Notes: a model not told the origin generated them from the letters alone. A stretch of 64,000 bases of DNA from UBA10347 sp905182135 (GCA_963925805.1 CAWUSE010000005.1:62001-126000); one strand, 5' to 3'; positions 42,133 to 51,373 are shown, numbered from the stretch's first letter. Made by a program: numbers and translations.

Positions 42133-44799
42133 ATGAGTGACACCACCAATAACGACACACCTAATAACGACGATCCCGAAGAGCCTGGCGATGGTGACGA
42201 TGGCGCCATTCGCGTCAATGTCGAACCAATCACTATCCAAAGGGAGATGGAGAATTCGTTCCTCGACTATGCCATGTCGGTCATCGTGTCTCGGGCCCTG
42301 CCCGACGTGCGCGATGGTCTAAAGCCGGTACACCGACGCATCATATGGTCGATGTCCGATAGTGGGTTCCGGCCCGATCGGTCCCACGTAAAATGTGCTC
42401 GTGTCGTGGGCGATGTCATGGGTAAGTATCACCCGCACGGGGATAGTGCTATCTATGACTCTTTGGTGCGTATGGGGCAGACATTTTCACTGCGACATCC
42501 GCTGATTGATCCTCATGGGAACTTTGGATCACCAAATGACCCGCCGGCAGCTATGCGCTACACCGAATGTCGGTTGTCGAACCTTGCCATGCGTCTGATC
42601 GACGGCATTGATGAGAACACCGTCGACTTCAGTGACAACTTCGATGGAACCGAAGAAGAACCATCGGTGTTACCGGCAAAATTCCCGAATCTGTTGGTCA
42701 ACGGCAGCCAAGGTATTGCTGTTGGAATGGCCACCAGCATCCCGCCGCACAATCTGGGTGAAGTTTGCGATGCCACCCTGCATCTGATTCAGAATCCCGA
42801 CGCGACCGTCGAAGACATGATGCAATTCGTTAAGGCACCAGATTTTCCAACCGGTGGTCTGATTCTGGGGGCCCGCGGCATTCATGACGCCTACACGACG
42901 GGACGCGGATCAATCCGGATGCGAGCCGTCGCTGAAATTGTCGAGAGTAAGACCGGCACGCCGTGGATCGTGGTTACCGAAATCCCGTACCAAACCAGTG
43001 TCGAAGTTATTGAAGAAAAAGCTGCCGCCATGGTGAACAGCGGCCGACTCGAAGGCATTCGTACCATCCGGAACGAATCAGCCAAGGGCAAGACTCGGCT
43101 GGTATTTGAGCTGCGACGCGATGCAGTTCCCAAGGTTGTGCTGAACAACCTATTTAAGTACACGCCACTACAGACCACATTCAGCGTGAACATGGTTGCC
43201 CTCGACGACGGTGTGCCTCGCACACTCAACCTGCTGCAGGTGTTGCAGGCCTATGTCGCTCACCAGGTCGAGGTCATCAGTCGTCGCTCACAGTTCCGCT
43301 TGGATAAAGCTCGGGCTCGAGCTCACATTCTCGAAGGCCTGCTTAAGGCGATCGGCATGATTGACGACATCATCGCGTTGATCCGTAGGTCCGAGAACCG
43401 CTCCGCAGCGCGCGATGCTTTGCAGGTCGCTCCATTCGAGTTTTCTGAAGTCCAAGCCACGCACATTCTTGACATGCCACTTGGCCGCTTGACCCAACTC
43501 GGCCATGCTGATCTTCAGACCGAACTTAACGAGTTGGCGCAGACGATCGCTGATCTCGAAGATATTCTGAGCAATCCGGTTCGACTTCGCGAAGTGATCT
43601 CGTTTGAGCTGACCGAAGTACGCGACGGTTATGCCAATCCGCGTCGAACCGAACTAACCATCGATCCTGGCGAATTCGATATCGAAGATCTGATCGACGA
43701 TGAAGAACTGATCTTCACTCTGACCGACGGCGGTTACGTTAAGACCACCCCAGCCGACGAGTTTCGCACGCAGAGTCGTGGTGGACGCGGCGTCAAGGGT
43801 GCCCAGTTAAAAGAAGGCGACTTGGTCGAGGTCATGCTGCATACAACAGCACATGCCTACATGTTGTTCTTCACGAACCTTGGACGCGTGTTCCAGCTTC
43901 GGGCGCACGAGATCCCGGTGCAGAGCCGAACCGCTCGTGGAACACCCATCGTGAACCTTTTGCAACTTGGCCCTGAAGAAACCGTGATGGCGGTCGTTGA
44001 CACGCGTGACTACGAGACCATGCGCTACCTGTTCTTCGTAACCCAAGAAGGGGTTGTCAAGAAGACCGCCTTTAGCGCCTATGCAAATATTCGCCAGAAT
44101 GGTCTGCGTGCCATCAAGATGCGCGAAGACGATCAGCTGGTACGGGTTGTGCCGATCAATGGAGAGATCGATGTGTGCTTGGTTACCAAGAACGGCCGCC
44201 TCATGCGTTTCGATCCCAACGAAGTTCGCGAGATGGGCCGTGTCGCATCCGGTGTTCGCGGCGTCAAGCTCAAAGAGGGCGACAAGGTCGTGTCGTGTTC
44301 TGTGGCTAGCGAGGATCAGGACTTGTTGCTGATTTCTAGCGAAGGATTTGGCAAACGAACTCATTTCGATGCCTTTAACTCGAAACATCGTGGAGGGCAA
44401 GGTGTGACCGCTATGAAGATGCGTGATGGCAACGGCGAAGTCGTTCGAGCTCTTGGGGTGCTTCCCGACGACGAGGCCATGTTGATAGCGAAGAGCGGCA
44501 TCATTATTCGCATCGCTATCGGCGACGTGTCGGTGCAAGGGCCACATGCCTCTGGCGTGCGAGTCATGTCGGTTCCTGATGATGATCAAGTCGCAGCCGT
44601 GACTCTGGTTCGCGAACCTGAAGGCGACGACGAGGCCAGTCCTGGCGACGAGGTTTCTGTCGACGGGATTTCTGATGGCACAGTCTCCAACGACACAGGT
44701 TCTGCTGTTAATGCTGATGCCGAACCAGGGGCAGTCGCTGTTGACAGTCGTGATTCGGTGACCGAAGATACTGACTCGTCATCTGACGAGGACAAGTAG
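42133..44799 (+). CDS. gyrA: DNA gyrase subunit A
   Basis: The 888-residue protein has the breakage-reunion domain with catalytic Tyr143 in MRYTECRLS and the quinolone-resistance region HPHGDSAIYDSLVRMGQ; Ser105 and Asp109 correspond to E. coli Ser83 and Asp87 and are the susceptible-type residues. The C-terminal DNA-wrapping beta-pinwheel contains the GyrA box QSRGGRGVKGAQL. A 24-residue Asn/Asp-rich leader and an acidic tail of about 65 residues flank the core. It follows gyrB by 111 bases. Confidence 0.98.
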   Translation: MSDTTNNDTPNNDDPEEPGDGDDGAIRVNVEPITIQREMENSFLDYAMSVIVSRALPDVRDGLKPVHRRIIWSMSDSGFRPDRSHVKCARVVGDVMGKYHPHGDSAIYDSLVRMGQTFSLRHPLIDPHGNFGSPNDPPAAMRYTECRLSNLAMRLIDGIDENTVDFSDNFDGTEEEPSVLPAKFPNLLVNGSQGIAVGMATSIPPHNLGEVCDATLHLIQNPDATVEDMMQFVKAPDFPTGGLILGARGIHDAYTTGRGSIRMRAVAEIVESKTGTPWIVVTEIPYQTSVEVIEEKAAAMVNSGRLEGIRTIRNESAKGKTRLVFELRRDAVPKVVLNNLFKYTPLQTTFSVNMVALDDGVPRTLNLLQVLQAYVAHQVEVISRRSQFRLDKARARAHILEGLLKAIGMIDDIIALIRRSENRSAARDALQVAPFEFSEVQATHILDMPLGRLTQLGHADLQTELNELAQTIADLEDILSNPVRLREVISFELTEVRDGYANPRRTELTIDPGEFDIEDLIDDEELIFTLTDGGYVKTTPADEFRTQSRGGRGVKGAQLKEGDLVEVMLHTTAHAYMLFFTNLGRVFQLRAHEIPVQSRTARGTPIVNLLQLGPEETVMAVVDTRDYETMRYLFFVTQEGVVKKTAFSAYANIRQNGLRAIKMREDDQLVRVVPINGEIDVCLVTKNGRLMRFDPNEVREMGRVASGVRGVKLKEGDKVVSCSVASEDQDLLLISSEGFGKRTHFDAFNSKHRGGQGVTAMKMRDGNGEVVRALGVLPDDEAMLIAKSGIIIRIAIGDVSVQGPHASGVRVMSVPDDDQVAAVTLVREPEGDDEASPGDEVSVDGISDGTVSNDTGSAVNADAEPGAVAVDSRDSVTEDTDSSSDEDK

Positions 44800-44845
44800 C
44801 CACTACATCTGCTTCCCCAATGACAAGTTATGTCTCGGGGAAACA

Positions 44846-45388
44846 ATGTGTAACTCATCTGAATTAGCTACTACGGGGTCGACTGTCGGGCGTGCCGAAC
44901 GTGGGCAAGCCACGATTGCACTCGTCGGTATCCTCGCGGTTGCTTGCGTTGCCATGATCGGGTTGTCGATTGTTGGGCAGGCAATCGTGCATCGCGCGCG
45001 GTCTCGCAATGCTGCTGATGCGGTCGCGTTAGCAGCAGCAATCGACCAGACCGATGCTGACGCACTCAGAGACTGGTATTTCCAACGAAATATTTTGGTC
45101 GAAGAGAACGGGGTGCAGACGATCGCGCGGAGTGGGCCGTCACAAGCCGCAGCATGGGCATCAACCCAGCGGTCAATAACCAAACCGGCGCCAGTGCTAA
45201 TCGCCATAGTTTCTCGTGCGGAACAATTAGTTGGCGCAATTTTTATGCCTGTTCAGTGGCAGGCCATGGCGGTGACGCTCTCTCACGTAGACGCAGCGAA
45301 CATGCTAATTGTGGCTGGTGAATTGGGCTTGTGCGAGGGTCTCGCTATAGACACGGCGCCCGGTATGACGAGGTTCGAATTGTGTTGA
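44846..45388 (+). CDS. TadE/TadG-like secreted or pilus-associated protein
   Basis: The 180-residue product has RAERGQATIALVGILAVACV followed by AMIGLSIVGQAIVHRARSRNAADAVALAAA. That is the N-terminal pattern of TadG/Flp-type minor pilins and the helicase/secretion-neighbourhood TadE-like proteins of actinobacteria: a Gly-Gln prepilin-like cleavage site and one hydrophobic helix. The rest is a small, mostly helical outer domain with C332-type single cysteines only near the ends. It is inserted between gyrA and the DUF3566 gene. The prepilin peptidase at 2257 could process it, which is inference. Confidence 0.7.
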   Translation: MCNSSELATTGSTVGRAERGQATIALVGILAVACVAMIGLSIVGQAIVHRARSRNAADAVALAAAIDQTDADALRDWYFQRNILVEENGVQTIARSGPSQAAAWASTQRSITKPAPVLIAIVSRAEQLVGAIFMPVQWQAMAVTLSHVDAANMLIVAGELGLCEGLAIDTAPGMTRFELC

Positions 45389-45426
45389 TTCCGAGGGGTG
45401 AGCCCAAAGGAGTGCGCCTCTTGTCG

Positions 45427-45432
45427 TAGACT
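45427..45432 (+). promoter_or_regulatory. -10 box of a predicted leaderless promoter (DUF3566 gene)
   Basis: TAGACT lies eight bases before the GTG at 45441, with no Shine-Dalgarno. Confidence 0.5.
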
Positions 45433-45440
45433 TGCGGGCT

Positions 45441-46103
45441 GTGGCAGACAATGAGCCAACGAAGACCGTTGATGATCCGACCTCTAGCGATGGTGAATCC
45501 GTCGAAGACGGAGTCCAGTCAGCCAGTTTTTCGTATGACGAGCAGACGCTTGGACGTTCGACCAGTGTGTTTGATGCAGGAGTGGACTTCATTCCGCCAA
45601 CGGTGCCGCCTGTGGCCCCTGCCTCTGGGGCGCCTGCTTCTGTGACGCCTGCGCCAACACGTGAACGGCCGATGACTGTTCGCGAGCGACGGCGCCGTGT
45701 CAAACTCCAAGCTCGACGAGTCCGACGGGTGATCCGCCACATCGAGCTGTGGTCGGTGCTCAAGTTCAGCCTGTTGTTCTATTTTTGTCTTTGGCTAATC
45801 TTTGTGCTCGCTGGCGTGTTGTTGTGGAGTTTCGCTGAGAGCTCAGGAACCCTCCAAAGCATCGAAGATTTGGTTGAGAGCTTGTTTGCACTTGACGAGG
45901 CTGAAAACTTCTGGAGCGGCGGCACGATATTTCGTGCGTATGGCGTCATGACATTGGCCCTTTCGATTGCCGGTGTGACCTTTAATGTGTTGCTGGCTGC
46001 GCTGTACAACCTGATCAGTGACCTGACTGGTGGCATTCGCATCACGGTGATCGAAGAAGAGTCGGCACGCTTCACTCCGCCAAAGCGGCGCCAACGCCGG
46101 TAA
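45441..46103 (+). CDS. DUF3566 family membrane protein
   Basis: From the GTG at 45441 the product is 220 residues. A polar, Pro-rich N-terminal half is followed by a basic stretch (RERRRRVKLQARRVRRVIRH) and two membrane helices (LLFYFCLWLIFVLAGVLLW and YGVMTLALSIAGVTFNVLLA), ending in LYNLISDLTGGIRITVIEEE. That C-terminal half is DUF3566, found next to gyrA in actinobacteria (mycobacterial Rv0007). Function is unknown. A TTG at 45432 is an alternative start, but it falls within the predicted -10 box. Confidence 0.88.
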   Translation: MADNEPTKTVDDPTSSDGESVEDGVQSASFSYDEQTLGRSTSVFDAGVDFIPPTVPPVAPASGAPASVTPAPTRERPMTVRERRRRVKLQARRVRRVIRHIELWSVLKFSLLFYFCLWLIFVLAGVLLWSFAESSGTLQSIEDLVESLFALDEAENFWSGGTIFRAYGVMTLALSIAGVTFNVLLAALYNLISDLTGGIRITVIEEESARFTPPKRRQRR

Positions 46104-46219
46104 CGGGTAGTGAAGGGTTTTGTCTCATTCTCCGACAAGAACCTGTCCGAGCTGAGAGCCTAATGCTTGGGGCAGCTGGGGGTTTAAGGCTTCGCGAGGT
46201 CCGTCGTCAAAACTAAATA

Positions 46220-46256
46220 AGGAGCCTGATGCCCCAGATGGGTGCATCACGCTCCT
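46220..46256. terminator. Bidirectional terminator between DUF3566 gene and tRNA-Ile
   Basis: AGGAGC (46220-46225) pairs with GCTCCT (46251-46256), with an inner TGATGC/GCATCA stem. AATTTT follows on the plus strand, and on the minus strand the stem is followed by a TTATTTAGTTTT tract. Confidence 0.75.
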
Positions 46257-46274
46257 AATTTTCAGCGCTGTTCG

Positions 46275-46348
<74 letters not shown>

Positions 46349-46408
46349 GAACAGTGCGGCGTCATCGTAGCGGGATCAATCCGCTCGACCACCCTGTTTT
46401 TAGGCGAG

Positions 46409-46414
46409 TAGCCT
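46409..46414 (+). promoter_or_regulatory. -10 box of a predicted leaderless promoter (51-residue protein)
   Basis: TAGCCT lies six bases before the ATG at 46421, the same box and spacing as for the tatA-like gene. Confidence 0.5.
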
Positions 46415-46420
46415 TACGAC

Positions 46421-46576
46421 ATGTTTATGATGTTTCGACGAGCTGTTTTTGGCGCTGCGATTGCTGCGATGACGGCGGCAATTTTGCGTATATTTGGTGG
46501 TGACGGTGCGCCGCCCCAACGCGGTGGTTGGCGTGAGGTTGACCCGAGCGAACTTCAACCGATCAAGATCAACTGA
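46421..46576 (+). CDS. Small 51-residue protein
   Basis: ATG at 46421 opens a 51-codon frame starting MFMMFRRAVFGAAIAAMTAA. An Arg-containing hydrophobic N-terminal helix is followed by GGDGAPPQRGGWREVDPSEL and a short charged end. It may be a small membrane-associated protein. Support comes from the -10 box at leaderless spacing, composition like neighbouring genes, and an 11-base gap to the next gene. I do not recognise a family. Confidence 0.6.
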   Translation: MFMMFRRAVFGAAIAAMTAAILRIFGGDGAPPQRGGWREVDPSELQPIKIN

Positions 46577-46587
46577 GTAGTCTTCTC

Positions 46588-47664
46588 GTGCAGATTGCTG
46601 TCGTCGGAGCGGGTTTGGTTGGACGGCGAACTGCCATGGCGCTTGTGGCCCACGGTTTTAACAATGTTGCCTTGCTATCGCAAACTCGCGAAGCCAAGAC
46701 CTGTGATGGTGTCATCGTTGGACAAGGATGGCCGCACCCGGCTGCCCAAGATGCTGACATCGTCGTGTTGGCGACAGAGTCGGCCCGTCAGCCTGCGATG
46801 GCTATTCAGTTAGTGAAATCTGGAATCCATGTTGTTACCACGGCAGACAACCCGGCTGACATCGAAAGGCTGTGGGCGTTAGATGACATCGCAACCGAAG
46901 CAGGCGTCACTCTCGTGATTGGTGCTGCCTACTCGCCTGGCCTATCGACACTGTTGGCGAGTTATCTTGTTCGGACCTTAGACACGGTGGACACCATCAG
47001 TACTGCGCAGTTCGGCACCGGTGGCCCAGCGTGCGCTCACGAGCATCATCGAGCGATGGGGAGTTCCGCACGTGAAGTTCACGAGGGTGTCCTTCGAACC
47101 TCGCGCGGGGGTTCAGGACGTGAACTGGTGTGGTTTCCTGATCCTGTAGGAGCCGCAGACTGTTATCGGGCTGGTTTGGCCGATCCATTTTTGTTGCACC
47201 AGGCCTTCCCGACTGTGCGCCGGATTGAGTCGCGCCAAGCGGCGACTCGCCGAGATCGACTGACATCGCGTCTCTTCATGTTGCGCCCGCCTCACGTCGA
47301 GGGCTTGCTTGGCGCTGTTTGGGCCGAAGTGCGTGGCCATGTTGATGGGCGCGCCGAACATCGGGCAATGGCCGTGACGGCGCCACAAGCAACAGGTGCC
47401 GCAGCTATGGCTGCAGCATTTTGTAAAGAACTAGCAGGTCAACTGTCTCGCGAGGATGGCGAGCGATCGATTCGGGTGGGTTCTCAATCAGCCGCTTCTA
47501 GCGGGAATCTAATCTCACTAATCAAACTTGTATCCAATGATGTTCGTCTTTGGACGTATGACGGAACACAGATACTGACTACTTCGGGTGAAACAGGGCC
47601 TATACAGGCTGCCCGAAAGTGGAGAATTCCAGGAGAAAACGGCGTAATACCGAGGTTGCTATGA
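46588..47664 (+). CDS. Saccharopine dehydrogenase-like NAD(P)-binding protein
   Basis: The 358-residue product begins with a Rossmann loop IAVVGAGLVGRRTAMALVAH, then DADIVVLATESARQPAMAIQ and GIHVVTTADNPADIERLWAL, VIGAAYSPGLSTLLASYLV, the layout of saccharopine-dehydrogenase-like and related oxidoreductases. The second half has no obvious catalytic motif. Substrate is unknown. It starts with GTG, with TAGTCT only four bases upstream. It lies 11 bases after the 51-residue gene, so the two may share a transcript. Confidence 0.75.
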   Translation: MQIAVVGAGLVGRRTAMALVAHGFNNVALLSQTREAKTCDGVIVGQGWPHPAAQDADIVVLATESARQPAMAIQLVKSGIHVVTTADNPADIERLWALDDIATEAGVTLVIGAAYSPGLSTLLASYLVRTLDTVDTISTAQFGTGGPACAHEHHRAMGSSAREVHEGVLRTSRGGSGRELVWFPDPVGAADCYRAGLADPFLLHQAFPTVRRIESRQAATRRDRLTSRLFMLRPPHVEGLLGAVWAEVRGHVDGRAEHRAMAVTAPQATGAAAMAAAFCKELAGQLSREDGERSIRVGSQSAASSGNLISLIKLVSNDVRLWTYDGTQILTTSGETGPIQAARKWRIPGENGVIPRLL

Positions 47665-47772
47665 CAATTCATTGCGCGAAAAGGTAGTTTTTCTTCAAGG
47701 AGTAGGCCATTTAGCCAATTACTTACCTCGCGTGGAGGCTCATACGAATACAGTATTGAGCCACGGGATGCC

Positions 47773-48711
47773 ATGTACGAAGGGACGAGCCACGTGAGCA
47801 CCGCGGACGAAGCAGAAGTACTGGTAGATAGCGAAGATGACGAGCCGGTCGGCAACACAATGACGCCGGCTGAAATCAATGCGCTAATCGAGGAACACGT
47901 ACCCTTGGTGAAACATATTGTTTTCCAGGTCGCTGTTCATTTCCCTCGCCACGTCGAACGCGAAGAGCTCGCGCGAGCAGGTGCACTTGGTTTGGTTGAA
48001 GCCGCACAGAGGTACAGCCCTGAGCGTGGCATCCCATTTCAACGTTTCGCTGCGCGCCGAGTACGGGGTGCAATGATTGACTCTGTTCGTGCTGCTGACT
48101 GGGCGCCTCGTTCGGTCCGCCGCCTGTCCCGCCGCTTTGACGCTATGGAACAACAGCTCGCTAGCGAGCTCGGTCGTGCGCCTCAGACCAAGGAAACAGC
48201 GGAAGCACTGGGCATGAAACCCGAGGAGGTCTCCAAACTCCGTTCGCAGCTTTACCGATCAGTTGTTCTTGCCCTAGAGCATGATGTTGGTGGCGAAAGT
48301 GGAGAAGATCTTAATCTGTTAGACATCCTGCCTGATCGGGCCAACCTCGAGCCAGATGAGCAGCTCGAAGGACGTGAGCTTTACGCTTACTTGCAGGATG
48401 CAATCTCGCTCCTTCCTGAACGGCATCGCCTCGTTATTGTGGGTTACTTTCTGGAAGAGAAGACCTCGGCCGAACTGGCCCGCTTCTTGGGTGTTACCGA
48501 GTCACGAGTTTCTCAGCTTCGGTCTGATGCCGTTGAAATGTTGCGTCAGGGAATCACCTCGCAGTACGAAGATGTAGAAGCCGATTCAGAGACAGGCCTT
48601 CGCGCTGAGCGCCGCAAGAAGTACGCAAACGCAATTGGTGAAGCCAGTGACTGGCGCGACCGCCTCGACGAGGGCGCGGAACTGAGCACCGACATCCGCA
48701 CTGTTCTCTAG
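47773..48711 (+). CDS. Sigma-70 family factor, FliA/WhiG-like
   Basis: The 312-residue protein has sigma region 2 (LIEEHVPLVKHIVFQVAVHF, GALGLVEAAQRYSPERGIPF, FAARRVRGAMIDSVRAADWA), region 3 (ASELGRAPQTKETAEALGM) and region 4 (LPERHRLVIVGYFLEEKTSA, ELARFLGVTESRVSQLRSDA). The VRxADWxPRSVRR segment is typical of the FliA/WhiG group that directs flagellar or sporulation genes. No flagellar gene lies in the window. An alternative GTG start at 47794 has a better ribosome-binding site (AAGGGA eight bases before it), removing seven residues. A charged C-terminal extension follows region 4. Confidence 0.9.
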   Translation: MYEGTSHVSTADEAEVLVDSEDDEPVGNTMTPAEINALIEEHVPLVKHIVFQVAVHFPRHVEREELARAGALGLVEAAQRYSPERGIPFQRFAARRVRGAMIDSVRAADWAPRSVRRLSRRFDAMEQQLASELGRAPQTKETAEALGMKPEEVSKLRSQLYRSVVLALEHDVGGESGEDLNLLDILPDRANLEPDEQLEGRELYAYLQDAISLLPERHRLVIVGYFLEEKTSAELARFLGVTESRVSQLRSDAVEMLRQGITSQYEDVEADSETGLRAERRKKYANAIGEASDWRDRLDEGAELSTDIRTVL

Positions 48712-48740
48712 CTAGCGGTTTGAATATCTTCAGAACAAGG

Positions 48741-48767
48741 AATTTCCACGGTTTAACCTAGGAAATT
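48741..48767. terminator. Hairpin after the sigma-factor gene
   Basis: AATTTCC (48741-48747) pairs with GGAAATT (48761-48767), with an inner GGTT/AACC stem (48750-48758). TTG follows. The remaining gap to the regulator gene (48768-49100) shows no gene I can support. Confidence 0.5.
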
Positions 48768-49100
48768 TTGTATCAGCAATCCTGAGCGCTGTTTCTTGTC
48801 CTCTACGCTTGGCCATTCGAGTGCGTCAAGTATTGATAAGGCTAACTAGTTCTGGCGAACAGGCTGCCAACAGATTCGTTCAGAGGTCGTGGGTGCAGCG
48901 AGGCTGGTTGATCTGGCGAGTGGAGCGTTCTATCACGGGTCCGGGCTTTGGTATCAAGGGCTTTATCTGGGGCGACGAAGCTGACAACATTAGAGGCTGG
49001 CCAAACGGCTGACGTATCGATCCAGGACATCCCGCTAGGCTCTGGCGCAGGCTGTGGGCGGCACCTCAGTGGCACACAAGCATTAGATGATGGGATCCAC

Positions 49101-49745
49101 ATGCACTGGCGCCAGCGACTCAAGGATGTACATCCTCGACTGGTAGAGGCGGTCCTGGCACGAACAGTCGAGCGTAGTTATAGCGCCGATATGGTTTTGT
49201 GCCACGAGGGCGATGCCCCTGACGGCATGTATTTATTGGAGCAAGGACGTGTTCTTGTTCAGTCATCGACGGTCGATGGGGCCGCGGTTGGTTTAAGTGT
49301 TGTCGACGAGGGGGATGTCGTAGGCGAACAGGCCTTGTTGGCTCAGACCTCTCGCAGCGCAACTGTAATTGCAGTGCAAGCGACGATGGTTCGCCTACTT
49401 CGACCAACACAGTTTCGCGAACTTCGCCTTGAGCGGCCTGAGATCGACCAATTCCTCGTTTCGGTCCTCGACGGTCGACTGCGCGAGATGTCGAGACGGT
49501 TAACCGAGGCGGCTCATTCAACCGCCGAGGAGCGGGTTTGTCGACGGGTATTGGCACTCGGTTCGGCCTTCAACGGAACGATTCAACTTAGCCAATCGAC
49601 GCTGGCTTCATTGGCAGGGACAACACGGCCTACCGTGAATCGCGTGCTTCAAGATCTTGTTCGAGAAGAATCAATTCGGTTGCGTCGTTCTCGCATTGAG
49701 GTCATTAATCCCGAAGCGCTTGCGGCAAGAATTCCTGATTTGTAA
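49101..49745 (+). CDS. Crp/Fnr-family transcriptional regulator
   Basis: The 214-residue protein has a cyclic-nucleotide-binding-type domain (about residues 25-115: VLCHEGDAPDGMYLLEQGRV, GDVVGEQALLAQTSRSATVI), a dimerisation helix, and a winged helix-turn-helix with LSQSTLASLAGTTRPTVNRV and LQDLVREESIRLRRSRIEVI. The phosphate-binding arginine region is GEQALLAQTSRSA, close to the cAMP-binding pattern GExALLxxxxRxA, so a nucleotide ligand is plausible. A longer frame to 48948 adds residues outside the family; ATG at 49101 is chosen. Confidence 0.9.
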   Translation: MHWRQRLKDVHPRLVEAVLARTVERSYSADMVLCHEGDAPDGMYLLEQGRVLVQSSTVDGAAVGLSVVDEGDVVGEQALLAQTSRSATVIAVQATMVRLLRPTQFRELRLERPEIDQFLVSVLDGRLREMSRRLTEAAHSTAEERVCRRVLALGSAFNGTIQLSQSTLASLAGTTRPTVNRVLQDLVREESIRLRRSRIEVINPEALAARIPDL

Positions 49746-49771
49746 CGGGAATATCGTCACGAGCAGGTATG

Positions 49772-50473
49772 TCAATCTGTGAGTTGTCCCAGTTCATCCA
49801 AGACGATGTGCCAGCTTGGGTGGTCAGGATCGATGACGTCGAAATGGTCAACATTGTTTAGTACCTCGAGACGGTCAGCGTGGCTGGCAATGGCATAGGA
49901 CTGCGCAAGGGGTACCGAGTCATCATTGTCACCATGGATCAGAACAACACGTCCGGTGAACGCCGCCGGTAGCGGTTGCCCACTTGCGTAGTTTTCTGGT
50001 ACCTGGGCGACCGTGCCTCCAAAGAAGTTTGTGGTGGCGTCGACACCAACGGCGTTGATGTTGGCTGCTATCACATCAGCGACTGGAGCCAAGCCGATGG
50101 TGAGATCGGGGCGAACCAGAGCGTCGGTACGGCTGGCGTTCCACAATGCTAAATGCCCTCCAGCAGAATGGCCGATTACCACTGTCGCTGGCCAATTTTT
50201 GGTCACGTGATGGTCGATTGCGGCGGCCACATCGTGCAAGGTTGTTGGATAGCCGCCACCTGTTGGCCCGACCCGTCGGTACTCGATGTTCCATGATGCA
50301 TAGCCTCGGTCGTACAACGCATTGGCTAGTGGGTGCATCAGATCGCAGTGATACTGGTCACGCCAGAAGCCTCCATGTATCAAGATGACTAATGGCCGCA
50401 AGCTTGCCCCTTCAGGAACGCGAAGCTCGCCGTATTGGTCGGGTAATTCGCCATAGTCCACTCGTTCACTCAC
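49772..50473 (-). CDS. Alpha/beta hydrolase (esterase or formamidase-like)
   Basis: The 233-residue protein has the oxyanion-hole HGGFW (residues 33-37), nucleophile Ser103 in GHSAGGHLAL, an acid in VVLIHGDNDDSVPL and a His in VDHFDVIDP, so the catalytic triad is complete. The pattern resembles BD-FAE esterases and kynurenine formamidases. The substrate cannot be named. It has no signal peptide. It is divergent from the rhodanese gene, with 54 bases between starts. Confidence 0.85.
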   Translation of the reverse strand: MSERVDYGELPDQYGELRVPEGASLRPLVILIHGGFWRDQYHCDLMHPLANALYDRGYASWNIEYRRVGPTGGGYPTTLHDVAAAIDHHVTKNWPATVVIGHSAGGHLALWNASRTDALVRPDLTIGLAPVADVIAANINAVGVDATTNFFGGTVAQVPENYASGQPLPAAFTGRVVLIHGDNDDSVPLAQSYAIASHADRLEVLNNVDHFDVIDPDHPSWHIVLDELGQLTD

Positions 50474-50514
50474 GGTGGGCAGTCTGACACCTCAATGCCG
50501 GCGATGTCCCCGGC

Positions 50515-50520
50515 TACGGT
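50515..50520 (+). promoter_or_regulatory. -10 box of a predicted leaderless promoter (rhodanese)
   Basis: TACGGT lies seven bases before the ATG at 50528. Confidence 0.45.
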
Positions 50521-50527
50521 GTCCTGT

Positions 50528-51373
50528 ATGGAAGATTTTGGTCCACTTGTTTCGGCAGAGTGGTTGGCAGACAACCTTGACTCCGTGCACCTTTTTGACT
50601 CGCGGTCCTATCTCGATGGGCGTTCAGCACCCGAAGCATTTCTGCAAGGACACCTGCCCGGTGCCATCTTTGTCAGTCTTGACGATGACCTGTCTGCGAT
50701 TGCATCACAGCCGGGTGGGCGACATCCGTTCCCAACTCCAACGGCGTTCGCCGAAGCGATGGGACGACTTGGTTATGCAGGGGCGCGACCTGCGGTGATC
50801 TACGACGATGTTGGTGGTGGGATGGCTGCCCGGCTGTGGTTCATGTTGACGTTGCTGGATATTCCCGCAGCAGTGCTCGATGGCGGTATGCATGCATGGC
50901 ATGGCGAACTCGAGTCTGGTCTGGTTTCACCAGTGCCAGCAATCTTTGAGGAGGAACCATGGCCGTCTGATCGCTTGATCAACGCAGACGAGGTTGCCGA
51001 CCGGATTGAAGCAGGTGGTGTTGTCCTCGATGCGCGAAATACATCACGCTTTATGGGCAAACCCAACCGGATTGATCCTCGGTTTGGTCATGTACCTGGT
51101 GCCATCAATCTGGCGTGGGAAGACAACATCGACGATCTGACGGGCCTAATGTTGTCTGTCGAGGAGCTCCGCCATCGATTCGTCGAAGTACTTGAGAGCC
51201 CCAATGGTGGACCACAACCCGCGGCCTATTGCGGGTCAGGAGTCACGGCCTGTCACGATCTGCTTGCTTTGAGGATGCTTGGCGTCGAGGCGGACTTGTA
51301 TGTGGGTTCTTGGAGCGAGTGGGGAGCTGACGAATCTCGTCCTATCGAGGCGGACGTCAGCGACAATGCGTAA
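50528..51373 (+). CDS. Two-domain sulfurtransferase (rhodanese family)
   Basis: From the ATG at 50528 the product is 281 residues with two rhodanese domains. The inactive N-domain is about residues 8-120 (VHLFDSRSYLDG, GHLPGAIFVSLD). The C-domain, about 150-275, has VVLDARNTSRFMG, GHVPGAINLAWEDN and the active-site loop AYCGSGVTACH holding the sulfur-carrying Cys. It is like thiosulfate or 3-mercaptopyruvate sulfurtransferases. An open frame begins at 50495, but the ATG with its leaderless-type -10 box fits better. Three 13-bp direct repeats cover its stop codon. Confidence 0.9.
   Translation: MEDFGPLVSAEWLADNLDSVHLFDSRSYLDGRSAPEAFLQGHLPGAIFVSLDDDLSAIASQPGGRHPFPTPTAFAEAMGRLGYAGARPAVIYDDVGGGMAARLWFMLTLLDIPAAVLDGGMHAWHGELESGLVSPVPAIFEEEPWPSDRLINADEVADRIEAGGVVLDARNTSRFMGKPNRIDPRFGHVPGAINLAWEDNIDDLTGLMLSVEELRHRFVEVLESPNGGPQPAAYCGSGVTACHDLLALRMLGVEADLYVGSWSEWGADESRPIEADVSDNA

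Noticed and set aside
43807..44589. Minus-strand open frame opposite gyrA (260 codons)
   Set aside because: Shadow of the gyrA C-terminal domain; no independent start signals or motifs.
48948..49100. N-terminal extension of the Crp/Fnr regulator
   Set aside because: The 51 extra residues are not part of the family fold and an ATG at 49101 fits the domain start.
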